Made by a program: the position numbers and the translations under genes. Shown piece by piece: positions 11,045 to 22,000 of a stretch of 64,000 nt of DNA. The DNA is taken from positions 1,243,749,001 to 1,243,813,000 of the forward strand of contig CM057452.1 in the NCBI GenBank assembly GCA_016271365.2. The letters are read 5' to 3'. Within the stretch, counting starts at the first letter, position 1; every line of letters starts with the position of its first letter. The DNA is from Neoceratodus forsteri (taxonomy: Eukaryota > Chordata > Ceratodontiformes > Ceratodontidae). Under the pieces are notes generated by a model. The model saw nothing but the letters and a program-made list of their open reading frames with translations, ran no database searches and was not told the DNA's origin.

Positions 11045-11605
11045 CTCACTGTCTTCAATGAGATGACCTCTTCCAGCAGCGCATTCCAAGTTTCCACTAC
11101 CATATCTGTGAAGAAGTGCTTCCTGACCTCCCTCCTAAACCTCCCACCCTCCAGCTTAAGACTACGCGCCCTTGTGATATGGTTTTCACTCAACTTAAAG
11201 ATCCTCTCCTTATCAACCTTATTTATACCTTTCAAGTACTTGAATGTCCCAGTCATGTCCCCTCTCTCTCTCCAGTCTTCCAGGGAGTACATGTTCAGTG
11301 CCCTTAACCTCTCCTCATATATCTTGCCCTGCTGACTGACTATCATCTTTGTAGCCCTCCTCTGTACCTTCTCCAGTAGGTTTATGTCCTTTTTTGAGGT
11401 GTGGGCGCCAGTACTGAAGTCCATACTCTAGATGCTACCTTACCAGCGACCTGTACAAGGGCAGTATAACCTCCTCTGTCTTACTACTGATCCACCTAGC
11501 TATGCATCCCAGCATCTTGTTTGGCTTTGCTGCTGCTTTCCTGCACTGTGTGAAGTGCTTCAGGTCACTCGTGATCATCACTCCCAGGTCCTTCTCCTAT
11601 CTATC
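11045..11605 (-). pseudogene. CR1-B, 3' fragment (antisense)
   Basis: The minus-strand frame spells the CR1 ORF2 C-terminus: LLEKVQRRATKMI, EERLRALNMYSLEDWRERGD, TFKYLKGINKV, then FFTDMVVETWNALLEEV. It abuts the tail of CR1-A exactly, giving a tail-to-tail pair. The RT core is missing, so this is a 5'-truncated, non-functional copy. It ends near 11,600. Confidence 0.85.
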
Positions 11606-11835
11606 TGAAAAAGTAAGGAAATTCATTGCAAAAAAATGTTGTTAATGCACCATTAGGGTTGAAGCCAAAAAAGTAGGAAAATGAGATCTTAGGGTTCACA
11701 TGCATAAGACCCTGCCCCCACCCTCAGCTTCCAACCTGAACACCCCATCCTCACCCTCAGCCTCCAACACTAAGGCCCACATTCACCCTGCATTCAGGAA
11801 CAGGTGTGAGGGGTGTGCCTTGGGGTTCCTAATGT
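11606..11835. other. Fragment resembling the ATTAGGGTT inverted-repeat family
   Basis: It holds AAATTCATTGCAAAAAAATG, TTAATGCACCATTAGGGTT and TTAGGGTTCACATGC blocks, matching the ends of the element at 419-1,022. These are followed by CACCCTCAGC repeats. Only one terminus is clear. Confidence 0.4.
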
Positions 11836-12410
11836 GTTGCCCAGGACTAGGGATAGAGAGGTGCTGTAGGTTTATTGTGGATTGCCAGACAAAACACACA
11901 TGAGCTGACTAAAGTTTTGATGTTGCAATCTAGCCCTGGCTACCAGAGATGTCCTCAGGCCAATGCCTTGATTATTGAAATTCTTGGCGGGCTCTCAAGT
12001 AGATCATCAAACGGTCATTTTTGGAATTTAAGAGGAATCATTCCTGTGGCACCCTACAGAATACAGCTTTGCTCTGTAAACAGCTAGTCCTTGTTACTGA
12101 GGAAAGGCAAAAGAGTTGGATCTATTAGGAAGGGAGAAAAAAAACCTATTTAGAATGTACATGGAGACCCTGACAGAGGGGGATGGGAGGTATATCTAGA
12201 CAAACAAAGGGAGGCAGGAAGGAGGGTGTGGCAGATAAAGCACAAACAGAAAAGATGATTGCCAAGGAGATCAAAAAAGAGATAAGACTTTCTTCAAGAA
12301 CATGGGTGTAAAGAAGAAGGAAACAGGTGGAAGATTGAGGATCAGGAGATTGGGGAGGGTGGGGACTGTGTAGAGGAAGATCGATAAAAATGTAAAAGTT
12401 TAAATGAGTA
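11836..12410 (+). repeat. Direct duplication, copy 1 (~575 bp)
   Basis: This block runs from GTTGCCCAGGACTAGGGATA to TTTAAATGAGTAT and is repeated in the same orientation at 12,548-13,122, offset 712 bp, with high similarity throughout. Its second half resembles the linker region before the reverse transcriptase of CR1 (poly-A rich, GATGATTGCCAAGGAGATC). No intact frame is present. Confidence 0.85.
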
Positions 12411-12547
12411 TATATCAGATGTAACAGTAGTTTCAATTTCTTTTTGGTGGTTGGAGCACTCCAGTCCATTTGAACTGGACATCAATAATTACAAGAAAAT
12501 GTTGTTTATTAATCTCTATGTAACCAATATGACTGAACTCCCAATGA

Positions 12548-13122
12548 GTTGCCCAGGACCAGGGATAAAGAGATGCTGTGGTGCTGTAGGTTTATTGTGG
12601 ATTGCCAGACAAGTCGCACATGAGCTAACTGAATTTTTTATGTTGCAATCTAGCCCTGTCCACCAGAGGTATCCTCAGGCTAATGCCTTCATTCTTACAA
12701 TTCTTGGAGGGCTCTCAAGTAGATCATCAAACAGTCATTTTTTGGAATTTAGAAGGAATCATTTCTCTGGCACCCTACAGAATACAACCTTGCTCTGTAG
12801 ACAGCTAGTCCTTGTTACTGAGGAAAGGTAAAAGAGTTGGATCCTTTAGGAAGGGAGAAAAAAAACAGCATTTAAAATGTACATGGAGACTCAGACAGAG
12901 GGGGATGGGGAGGTATATCTAGACAAACAAAGGGAGGCAGGAAGGAGGATGAGGCAGATAAAGCACAAATAGATGAGATGATTGCCAAGGAGATCAAAAA
13001 GAGATAAGGTTTTCTTCAGGAACATGGGTGAAAAGAAAAAGGCAACAGGTGGGATAGTGAGGATCAGGAGATTGGGGGGGAGACTGTGTAGAGGAAGATC
13101 AAGAAAATGTAAAATTTTAAAT
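12548..13122 (+). repeat. Direct duplication, copy 2, leading into CR1-C
   Basis: This is the second copy of the 575-bp block. Unlike copy 1, it continues without a break into CR1 coding text (GAGTATTTCTGCTCAGTCTTC, a YFCSVF-like block). Copy 2 therefore shows the original continuity and copy 1 is the truncated duplicate. Confidence 0.8.
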
Positions 13123-13774
13123 GAGTATTTCTGCTCAGTCTTCACAGCGTAGGGAGGAGTGGAAGACCAAAATCTATTAGCAGGCACTGGGAAAAGGGGG
13201 GGGGGGAGGTGGATGCAAACCAATTTTTGGAGGAGCAAATCTGCTGGGGATTGGAAGCCCTAAAGGAAAATAAGGTAATGGGGCCAGATGGGAATTACCA
13301 AGGGTACTAAAAGAACTGAGAATGGTGCTAGCCACCCATCTGGCAACACTATTCCACAAGTCATCTGAGATAGGGGAAGTTCCAGAGGACTGGAGGAGGG
13401 CCAGTGTAGTCCCTATTCACAAGAACGGCAGGAGGAAAAAGGCTAGCAATTACTGACTAGTCAGTCTCACATCAGTGGTGGGCAGATTAATGGAAACTCC
13501 AGTGAAGGAGAGACTGATGGGGCACCTGGAGGCAAATGTGCTGAGGGACCACCAGCAGCATGGTTTCATGGGGGGAAGTCATGTCAAACCAATCTTATAG
13601 ATTTCTTTGACTGGGTGTCCAGTGATGTAGACCAAGGGAGGGCAGTGGATTCTGCCTATCTGAATTTCAGTAAATCCTTTTACATTGTACCACACAGAAA
13701 GCTGATTAAGAAATTTAGCAATCTGGTAGTTGGGGAGAAGGTGGTATGCTAGGTATCTCAAACTGGTTGAAGGT
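13123..13774 (+). pseudogene. CR1-C reverse transcriptase, first part (broken)
   Basis: Degraded + strand text carries the CR1 RT landmarks: a VMGPDG block (about 13,278-13,295), VPEDWRRASVVPIHK (about 13,378-13,420), a SLTSVVG-like block, QHGFMG (about 13,557-13,575), LIDFFDWVSSD (about 13,595-13,625) and a motif A block (YLNFSKSFYIVPH, with the catalytic Asp reading Asn). Frameshifts and stops are frequent, so it is older than CR1-A. It is interrupted by the GATA-tailed repeat and resumes after it. Confidence 0.75.
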
Positions 13775-13965
13775 ATATATAATATAAATATATTCAAAAA
13801 TGGCAAAGTTATGAAGAAAAGTTCAAACTTCATTGAAATAAATTAACCCAGACTTGCCTTATTTTCTCATATCACAATCGCCGGTTCCAGCAGCAAGATC
13901 TGTCTTCAATCAGAGAGTGTCTCTATGCTGTGTTCAGGTGAGGAAGGATATGTGAAGGTGTGTGG

Positions 13966-14028
<63 letters not shown>

Positions 14029-14030
14029 CG
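13775..14030. mobile_element. GATA-tailed short repeat, copy 2, inserted in CR1-C
   Basis: The same ~200-bp sequence as 2,545-2,730 is followed by (GATA)n at 13,966-14,028. CR1 coding text stops just before it (ACTGGTTGAAGG) and resumes just after it (GATAAGAGGCAGAGGGCTGT). This is therefore a clean insertion, probably a small retroposon with a tetranucleotide tail. No internal Pol III A/B boxes were recognised. Confidence 0.65.
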
Positions 14031-15063
14031 GTCAATGGAGGATAAGAGGCAGAGGGCTGTGGTTAACGTAGTCACTCAGAGGATGGAACAGTGACCAGTG
14101 TCTTACTACAGGGATTGGTACTGGGTTGTGTCCTCTTTGATGTCTTCATGTGATATTGCTGAGGAACTGGAAGGGAAGGTGTCTCCCTTTGTGGATGACA
14201 CAAAAATCTGCAATTGGGTGGACAAAGAGGTGGTGGTGGAGAGAATGAAAAGGGATCTGAGGAAATTAGAGCAGTGGTTTATTGTGTGGCAGCTAAGTTT
14301 CAATGCCAAAAAGTGCAAAGACATGCACCTGAGGCAGAGAAACTTGGGGGTTGTGTATAAGATGTGGGGAGGTACTTACAGTCACCAAGCAAGAAAGGGA
14401 CCCTGGGTTAATCATATCTGATGATCTCAATGCAGCAGGGTAGTGCAACAATGCAATAGAAAAGAATAGCCAGATGCTGGGGTGCATAGTGAGGGGGGTT
14501 TCTAGCAGGAGAATTGAGGTCGTGTTGCCACTGTATTGCTTACTCATAAGACCTGACCTGGAGTACTGGTATCCAGTTGCAGACCATAGTGCTGTAGATG
14601 AGGGCTGCAATAATGGTGCAGAGGTTGCATGAGAAACCATAGGAGGAAAGGCTGCAGGAGCTCAACATGTACCACATGGAGGAGAGGAGAGCAAGAGGGA
14701 ACATGATTGAGACTTGTAAGTACCTCACAGTGGTAAACAGGGTGCAGGAGGGCAGCCTCTTTAAGATGAGGAAGAGGACCAGAATGTGGGGGCATGATAT
14801 GAAGCTTGTGAGAAAATACTTCTGCACAGAAAGGATGGTGTATGACTGGAACATCCTGCCATAAGAGGTGTTGGGATGAAGACAGTGGGAAGTTTCAAGC
14901 AAGCATAGGATATACACGTGCATAACAGGTAGAGGAAAGAGAGGAGGGTGGGTCACCTATGACCAAATTGAGTTCACGGTGTAGTAATAGGCATGGAAAA
15001 TAGGGCAGACTGGATAGGCCTACTGGTCTTGTTTGGTTGGCAGATTCTATGTTTCTGTGATTC
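14031..15063 (+). pseudogene. CR1-C reverse transcriptase, second part, and 3' end
   Basis: It resumes with a degraded motif B region, then SPFVDDTKICNWVD (motif C VDD in place of FADD, about 14,185-14,225), WQLSFNAKKCKDMHLRQRN, a C-terminal SNHIVP-type block, and degraded RCLCTERMVYDWNILP. It ends with GGCAGATTCTATGTTTCTGTGATTCTAT at 15,036-15,063, a CR1 tail. It is non-functional. It directly adjoins the low-coordinate edge of the antisense gypsy element. Confidence 0.75.
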
Positions 15064-15074
15064 TATATAAAAGT

Positions 15075-16020
15075 AGGCCATCTATTTCACATAAGATCCA
15101 AGACATTTGAGAGTACCGAATCCCATCAGGTTTTTTCTTCTACATCTACGCATGCTTTGGGTATCTCCTCAATGTATGAGACCTGAAATACCACTCCAAC
15201 ATCCTTTTTCTCTGCTGAGGCCTTGCATGGCAGATGGGACAATGTGTCTGTACTTGATCAGTCCTAGGAACATGGTTTTTTAATGTTGTAGCCATAGGCT
15301 AACAGTATTAAGGCCCGGCACTTCAATCTTTTATCTGCAAGTTTGGAATAGCTGCTTTTGGCCTAGAAAGACTAGAAACGGCATGTGATCCTTTAGCCAT
15401 GAATTTGCATACATAGAAGTACTTGAGAAATTTCTTCACTCTGAAAGTTATGCTCAGTGTTTACTTTTCAATTTGTGAATAATTTATTTCGCTGGAAGAC
15501 AGTACCCAGGCCATGAAAGTGATCAGGTGTTCTCTCAATGGCAAGGCATGTGGCATGACCATGCCAATCCACATGGGTACATGTCACATCCTAGTTTTAC
15601 AGGCTTCTAATGGTCATAGTGTGCAAGCCACTTTTTGTTTAAAATCTGTTTCTTGCAAGCTTGGAATGCTGCCTTACATTTAATGACCAGTTCCATGTTG
15701 TATCTTTCTGCAGCAGGTCATGCAGTGGCTGAAGCAGCATATACAGGTTTGCTATAAGCCTATCACGGTAATTTAGCAAACTCAGAAAGGAACATTGCTC
15801 TGTTACAATGGATGTTGTGTGCCCACGGATGATGACTGCTACTCTTTCTTCTGTTGGATACAGACTTTAGGAATCAATTTGATATCCCAGGTTTTCGACA
15901 GAGTCCTGCAGGAACTGGTATTTTTAGAGCTTCACCCTCAATCCGTATTTTTGCAGCCTGGATGTGACCTTTGTCTGGAATCAATATGTGCTCTTCCACA
16001 AAGGGCACTGTAATAGGGTC
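15075..16020 (-). pseudogene. Ty3/gypsy pol, RT thumb/connection and RNase H part (antisense)
   Basis: The minus strand reads, through several frames, a block with QKYGLRVKL and FLQDSVENLGYQIDS (about 15,950-15,870), then EERVAVI, SFLSLLNYRDRLIANLYMLL and QPLHDLLQKDTTWNWS (about 15,790-15,690). A degraded RNase H region follows and ends with LKCRALILLAYGYNIK, a LSHLPCKASAEKK-like block and VFQVSYIEEIPKAC (about 15,175). This order is that of gypsy pol downstream of the RT active site. It is the continuation of the RT at 17.3-18.0 kb, separated by an insertion. Many stops and shifts make it non-functional. Confidence 0.75.
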
Positions 16021-17290
16021 TGTAACCCCCCCCCCCAAGAACCTTTATATGCTCACGAAGTTGTAGAGCATAATTATTTGCTTCTGCGATGATTGAGATA
16101 GTCTGAGAACACATATGGGCTATAAATACTGTTTTCCCCTTCAAAACACAAATGAAATCTGTTGCAACAGTCCTCTGTCATGCTGTCTCTTTTCTTTGCT
16201 ATCACTAGATTTCTGTCAATCCCCTACTCAAAGTTTGGCCACCTATGAGTATTCTTGCTGTCCCTTTCCTTTTTCCAGCTTGTTTTCTACAGTATTTATG
16301 CCCCAGTGTTCAAGGAAGCTGTGATCTTGCAGCGCTAATCACTTACAGTGAATTCCGCATGAATGTGCGCATGATCACGCTGCGCGACTGTGCGATCGTG
16401 CGAGTGTGCAGAAATGCCACAAAAATGTCCAAAGCGAGTGTTCTCGCTGTTTTGAGAATTCATAAGCAGGTTCTACTGTTTATAGCTACTACTTTTCACT
16501 GCTTGTATTTTTTTTAGCTTCCTAAGTAAAAGAAGCTGAAAAACAGGCTGTGCTTAAAACACTGTCTGGGACTCTCATTCAATTTAGTGTCTGTTGCAGC
16601 CTGAAACACAAAGCTCAAGTTACCAAAGTAAATAAATGCTTTAAAACCCCCTCAAGTACCCCTTAAAATTTAAGCTCTGCAGGATGGGCTGTGGAAAAGG
16701 GGTAGGTATACAAATAACACAAAAAGGAATGAAAAACAAAGGCTCCTAATCTTGTGCAGGGAATTAAGGATGTAGTTCTTACTTGCATATAGCTTTCAGT
16801 CCTTCTCTCAGTCCCCCTTCCTATAGAGCTTGCCGGCCCTTGTTTCTCCCCTTTTATGATACAAGTTTGAGGGAGGAGCTTGGAAAAGGTCTGGTAAAGA
16901 GGGAACATCCTCAAAACATGGTAAATTCTAATCTTGGAATATCAGAAATGAATAAAAATAGGGTGTGCATGACTGTCATATATTTCAAAATAGATCTTAA
17001 ATTAATCCTTTATTATATTTAAGATGTGAAATGGTTTGGGAGGAGTTATCCAAGTCATGTGCTCCTCTACCTGTATAAAGGGAGTGAATGTGAAGTACTA
17101 ATTGAGAGTGTGGTAGGAAGGCAACCCTACCAGATGCCTAGCCTGATCCTAGGTGCTGATTGGCAGGAATAATTTTGTTAAGTTATGATTTCCTGTGCAC
17201 CATTTCTTTTATTTTGTGTTTAAGTTCCACTTTAAGTTCGTTTTATTTTCTTCTGCTTATAATAAATCTTGAAGTATTGGATCCTGACTG
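16021..17290. mobile_element. Insertion within the gypsy element, with LTR-like right part (tentative)
   Basis: Gypsy pol stops near 16,020 and resumes near 17,290 in the same orientation, so about 1.27 kb is foreign or strongly degraded. Its right part has + strand promoter/terminator-like marks: TGTATAAAGGGAGTG at about 17,074 (TATA-like) and AATAAATC at 17,262 (poly(A) signal). That would fit a solo LTR. No coding motif was recognised, and LTR boundaries and target duplication were not resolved. Confidence 0.35.
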
Positions 17291-17990
17291 CTTCTTGGAC
17301 TTTATTGGCCAATCCACGTGCACAAGCACAGTAACCAAAATGTCATCCATGATTCAATCAACACCATGTAGGATCTGGTCCACTAGAAGATTGGTGACAC
17401 TATCTAAATGCTCTAGGTCATCTGGTTATATCGATTCAGTCCTTTTTGGCTATTGATTGTCAACAATGGCCTTGACTCAGTGTCCACTTTCAGGTGCTGA
17501 TAAGGAATTGAGAGGTCAATTTTGCTAAAGATTTCACCACTAGCCAAAATGGCAATTAGGTCTTCTGCATTTGGCAGTAGACATGGGCTTGTGTTCACAC
17601 TGCGATTCACAGTGACTTTGTAACCACTACACAGCCTCACTGCCTTGTCATGTTTTGAGACTAGGATAATTGGGGTAGTCCAGATGCTGCTCTCTACCCA
17701 TAACATAATGTGCTGTTCCAGCTGGTTTAAGTCTTGCTTGACTACCTCCTTTAGTGAGTAGAGCACAGGTTGAGATTTTTGTAAGTGGATGTGGTGCCTT
17801 CTTGTACTCAGATCCTTGCCTTGAAGTCCCAAATGGTGCCATAGCCATCTTGAAATATACAGCCATGCTTGCCCAACACTTACTTGGTTCCACCCTTGAA
17901 ACATGCCAGCTGTTTTGTGTCCTGTCATTAGGGTGCCAAACCTGAAAGTCATCAATTGGGTTTCATGTGGGGGCTGCCCCCCCCACACAC
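17291..17990 (-). pseudogene. Ty3/gypsy pol, reverse transcriptase palm (antisense)
   Basis: A mostly open minus-strand frame shows QPVLYSLKEVVKQDLNQLE, VESSIWTTPIILVSKHDKAV, RLCSGYKVTVNRSV, LLPNAEDLIAILASGEIFSK and IDLSIPYQHLKVDTES, then LTINSQKGLNRYNQ. These are the RT fingers and palm of a K02A2.6/mag-like gypsy element, with motif A as SKIDLS. After a shift, the active-site region appears as MDDILVT (about 17,335-17,353), where the first residue of the usual Y-x-D-D reads differently. Stops follow. The product would copy retroelement RNA in cytoplasmic particles; this copy cannot. Confidence 0.85.
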
Positions 17991-18249
17991 CCCCATACTT
18001 AGGATTCTACCTCTGAGGGGTGGACCTTGGGGAGGGGCAATAACGTTCTGGTTTTACGCTCTAATGATGGGGCGCCATAACAGCTGGCACTCTAAGAGTG
18101 TGCAGTGTGCTTTCTTAACTATGTTCTCTGTGTCCTTTGCCACAGTGACTAATACAATAATCTTCTCTCAATTAGCCTGATTTTCTGTAGCTAGTCACCG
18201 CTGGGCAATGCTGGCTTCTCTCCTTGAACCACAAGATGCAAGGCCCACT

Positions 18250-18480
18250 CTCTTCACTCATAGGTGACTAGGACTTGTATCACCCTTAGCACAGGGATCC
18301 AATCTCCCATGTAGGAGGTTAGCTGAATGTAAGACAGTGGCAGGAGATACTGACTGAGACAAACTTTATAGATGTGCTCCTGAATTGGTAACACTAATGC
18401 ATCGACTTCAAACTGCATGCTTATTGGTGTGCCTGCTAACAAGAGGTTGAGACAAATGCTGTCTCCATAACCTTGTCTAC
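18250..18480 (-). pseudogene. Ty3/gypsy protease remnant (antisense)
   Basis: The minus-strand frame has ICLNLLLAGTPISMQFEVDA followed by a degraded spacer, then IQLTSYMGDWIPVLRVIQVLV. The family pattern is a beta-strand, a D-T/S-G catalytic triad, then a block ending YTGE-x-I-x-V-x-G. The triad here reads D-A-L, so the catalytic site is lost. It lies just upstream of the RT in element orientation, as expected for pol. Confidence 0.65.
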
Positions 18481-19310
18481 TGTACACTGCAAACAGGCCC
18501 AAAGCGTCCTCTCCATCCACTGTCTTTGGCCAAGTGTCTGTGACATAATGTACCCAGTATGCTTCTGGAGACTCCAATTAGATGATCCACTCTGCCACAC
18601 TTGTGGAATTTTTCTTTCCAGACTCTGCACTTGTCCTGCTAGTAGTCTTCTCCACACAGCCCTGCCAGGACTTTTCAGATCTGGCTTGTGATGATAGTTT
18701 TTGAGGATCTTGGTGAGGTGGCTGGGATGTTGCCTGGCCACCCCATGGTCAAGGATGTCATCTGTGTCCTGGCAATGGGAGCAGCTTAGTGTGCAGACCC
18801 CTGAGTAATCCCATATGCCTAGTTTGCTTCCTGGTATCTTTCAGAGCAAGAGCACTTGGATGATGTCAAAAGCTAACTTAAAGACTATGTCTGGTTCTGT
18901 TAATAGGAGATTGATGTAGTGTTCTCCACAAAAATCCCAGACAAATAAATGAATCATGGCATCATTTAGGAGCTGCCCATAATCACACAGGGTTGCCAAA
19001 TTATTTAAGGTGATGATCAACTCTGAAATGTACTCTTCCTCGCTTTGGGTTCATTAATCAAACTGATAGTGTCCCACTATCAAAATTGGCTTGGGTTTGT
19101 AATGTTGCAAAAGTGTGCCCTTAAGCTGTACGTAGCTGGACACACTCAACAAATTTGATGCCACTAAATCTTTGAATAAAGCAAACATGGAGGATGAGAG
19201 GATTGTTAGAAAAAGATCCCATTTGGTCATTTTCAGACTGCAATATTTTGTTTACCACAAGCCAATATTCAAACCATTCTATGTATATACAGAATTGTTC
19301 TTATGACACT
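18480..19310 (-). pseudogene. Ty3/gypsy gag remnant (antisense)
   Basis: Reading the minus strand through shifts gives a capsid-like block with NPKRGEEYISELIITLNNLA and then CDYGQLLNDAMIHLFVWD (about 19,060-18,965). It is followed by LTEPDIVFKLAFDII (about 18,905-18,860) and a degraded Cys/His region (CSHCQ near 18,780) where the zinc knuckles would lie. Order and spacing match mag/K02A2.6-like gag upstream of protease. Gag would form the particle; this one is broken. The 5' LTR was not identified. Confidence 0.65.
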
Positions 19311-20000
19311 TAAAACTTTGGTACTTGTACCCATGACATCGTTGTGCCAGGTGACGTAGTACTTCTCAAAAAATAGGTGATGTGTTTGTTGGATGCAAGT
19401 AGACCTTCTTCACATTGTTTGTGTTTTTTGTTTCTTTTCCTTTTTCCAGTTTCCCACCAGTAGATGCATACAATGTGAACAACTGCTGCTCAAACAATAG
19501 AAGCTGCAATCTAAACTAAGTACAGCCCAAACCAAGCAGTTTCTGTAGGAGCAGTTGTATTATAAAGATGCCACAAGTCAAATGCAAGTAACCAGTGCTG
19601 GTTTAATGGTGATCAGGAAGGATGGAAAACAAAGATCACAATCATTTCAGATACTTAGATACTTTTTAAGGGGGCGTTCTGCCTGCAGATGGCAGCGTTT
19701 TATATGTAGAGTGTGTAGCTGTGCAGCCCTGCTGCAGTTCAGTCCTTCTTCTAAAAAGGTGCTGTGACTGCTTTCCTCAGGCTGTGTCTGGTTTGAGACT
19801 CCTCTTTTGTGCTGTTCCCTTAGTCTGTGCAACACTTGTGCTGGCTGTTCCCTATAGCCAGACACTATGCCCATCATAATTTGCAAGTTTTGCCAGGAAA
19901 AAGTTATTTTTTATTAATTTTTATGTGGGCTCGTGTGCATGTGTAGCCAACATACTACAGTACCAGCAGATTTGGAGGCAGGATCACTGTTGGGCGAATG
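19311..20000. other. Unassigned sequence
   Basis: No recognisable coding motif, tandem repeat or element end was seen between the gypsy remnant and the satellite block. Confidence 0.4.
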
Positions 20001-20840
20001 CAGGGCATGCATCAGTAGGTGCGTCCCTCATTCCCCAATCAGCCAGAAGCAGGGTTCAACACCCTGCATACTTAATGGGGCCATCAGATCTGAGAAATGG
20101 TCAGCTGCAATGAGAGTTAAGCTCTCATGCAGTGTGACCACAACATGCCTCCCGATGTGCAGGCAACATGTCGGCAGTGACTGCCGCCGCCACCTGTCAT
20201 AATGCCGATGGGAGAGCCCATTCCCCATTGGCATTATGTAACCCCCCTCCCACTTTTGCTGTGTGCCGACAGGTGTGCCCAATCCCCATCGGCATCATGT
20301 CACACCCCACTTTTATTGTGTGCCGACGGGGGTGCCCAGTCCCCGTTGGTATAATGTGGCCCCCCTTTTCGTTGTGTGCCAATGGGGTTGCCCAATCCCC
20401 CATCAGCTACAGCTGCTCCCCCCAAAAAAAGACTCTGGTGACTCCGGTGGCATGCTGGGAGCCCACCCCAGTGTGCCACACGCTCCTGTCAAAGAAAGAA
20501 CGGTCCCACAATGTTTGTTTTTTTTTAACCTGTGGGAAAGATAACGGTTCCTCGGCAGTCTCCCTGCCCCCCTTCCACAACTCGTGCCCACCCACTGTGC
20601 ACCCTACCTCCCCACACACCCCCCTCACCCCATACTTACCTGCGGAGTCCGACGCGATGATCTTCCGTGGACCGGGAACACGTCTGCACTTTTCAAAGCC
20701 GACCACAAACTGAGGAAATGCTGGTAGGCTGTATAATGGAACAAATAGGGTGTTTTCAACTTTGATACATATCTCAGGCATTTTGGGGAATTTTGGCACC
20801 AAATTTTCAACATGTGGTTTTCGGGACCACTCCTCATGAA
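20000..20840. repeat. GC-rich module A with ~56-bp tandem repeats
   Basis: A ~56-57-bp unit containing GTGTGCCGAC-GGGGTGCCCA-TCCCC-TTGG is repeated about three times (20,261; 20,318; 20,374). Downstream, 20,420-20,830 matches in inverted orientation the sequence at 23,880-24,260. Shared pieces include the GGGAGCCCACCCCAGTGTG block, CCGTGGACCGGGAACACGTC and TCAAAGCCGACC. Many GC-rich frames exist on both strands but none has a recognisable domain. Confidence 0.7.
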
Positions 20841-21520
20841 TTCTGCCACTGTCATTGCATTAATCGGCTCCGAAAGGTGATTTTGCAGTCACTGTGCAGA
20901 ATCACCTTTCAGGACTGATTAATGAAGTGACAGTGCCAGTGTTCATGAGGTGGGCTCTCAAAAAGTCTATGTTGCAAATTTGGTAGAAAAAATCCAAAAA
21001 ATGACTGTTTTACGAGTGTGCATTGCCCAGTTTCTACGCACGCTCGTAACTTAGTGAATTTGCAGTATTATCACCCCAGATTTTCAACACTGGAATTTTT
21101 CCACACCTCCTTGTGAACAGTACAGCTGTCATTTTTCACATCCTGGCTGTAATGTGTTTTCGCACTTCCGGCGCAGAATAGCGCAGTCGCTGTGGGAAAT
21201 CAGTGTTCTGGACAGATTACAAAAAGGACAGTGACACTGTTCATGAACAGAGGTCCTAAAATGCCTATGTTGAAAATTTGGTGATGATATTCCATATAAT
21301 TACTGTGTTATGAGCGTGCATTGTGCAGTTTGCATACACACTTGTAAGTTTGTGAATTTATAATATTTTCACTCCAGATTTTCAACATTACCATTGTTAT
21401 GCACCTTCCTATGAGCAGTACAGCTGTCATTTTTCACATCCTGGCCAAAATGTGTTTTTGCAGTTCCAGCGCAGAATAGCACGGTCGCTGTGGGAAATCC
21501 GTGTTTGAGCCACATTATAA
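20740..21520. repeat. ~295-bp palindromic satellite, first block
   Basis: Two or more units carry the hallmark inverted pair TTTTCAACA...TGTTGAAAAT and TCATGAACAGTG/CACTGTTCATGA flanking a central hairpin. The clearest hairpin is at about 20,843-20,938: GAAAGGTGATTTTGCA pairs with TGCAGAATCACCTTTC (15 of 16), extended by TTAAT and CACTGTCA/TGACAGTG arms. No coding frame is seen. Confidence 0.75.
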
Positions 21521-22000
21521 CAAGCATTTGTCAATGCCGAATGTTTGCTTGCTGGTATTGGCAGTGGTAGTGTAGAAGTTACAGAGCTGCGTAATAGGAA
21601 TGGCAGTGAAGTATTGAACTGAAGCCAACCCCATCACCACCCTGCAGAGAGTGACAGGCATTGGGGTGTGCGTTTGGGTCGTCAGGCATAACGGCCACGC
21701 CATTTCACCACACCCCACTCTGCAGAGACTGACAAGTGGCACGTGTTCCTTGGGGTCTTTGGCCCTTATGCACACCCCATTTCATTAGGAAATATGGTGA
21801 GATGGGTGCGATATAGGAGAATGGGATGAAGTTTGGGGCGGAAGAGTCCAAGGCATACCTCAATGCCTCTCAGTGACTGCAGGGTGTGGAATGGTATGAG
21901 CATCACAGGCAAGAATCCCAAGTCACACCCCTGATTCCTGTCATTCTCTAGAGGGTTGGGCGATTTAGTTGAAAAGCCTAATACCTCAGGCATTCGTTGG
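21520..22000. repeat. Module C (inverted relative to 25,690-26,190)
   Basis: The block starting ACAAGCATTTGTCAATGCCG and ending near GAATGGTATGAGCATCAC is found in reverse complement at 25,690-26,190. Shared pieces include CGGCATTGACAAATGCTTGT, AGTGACAGGCAT, GTGCCT and CCATTCTCCTATA. It is non-coding. A related C-type block precedes the Kolobok element at 42,610-42,850. Confidence 0.65.

Noticed and set aside
20168..20713. 181-residue + strand frame in the GC-rich module
   Set aside because: It is composed of ~56-bp tandem repeats and proline-rich low complexity, and its inverted counterpart has unrelated frames.
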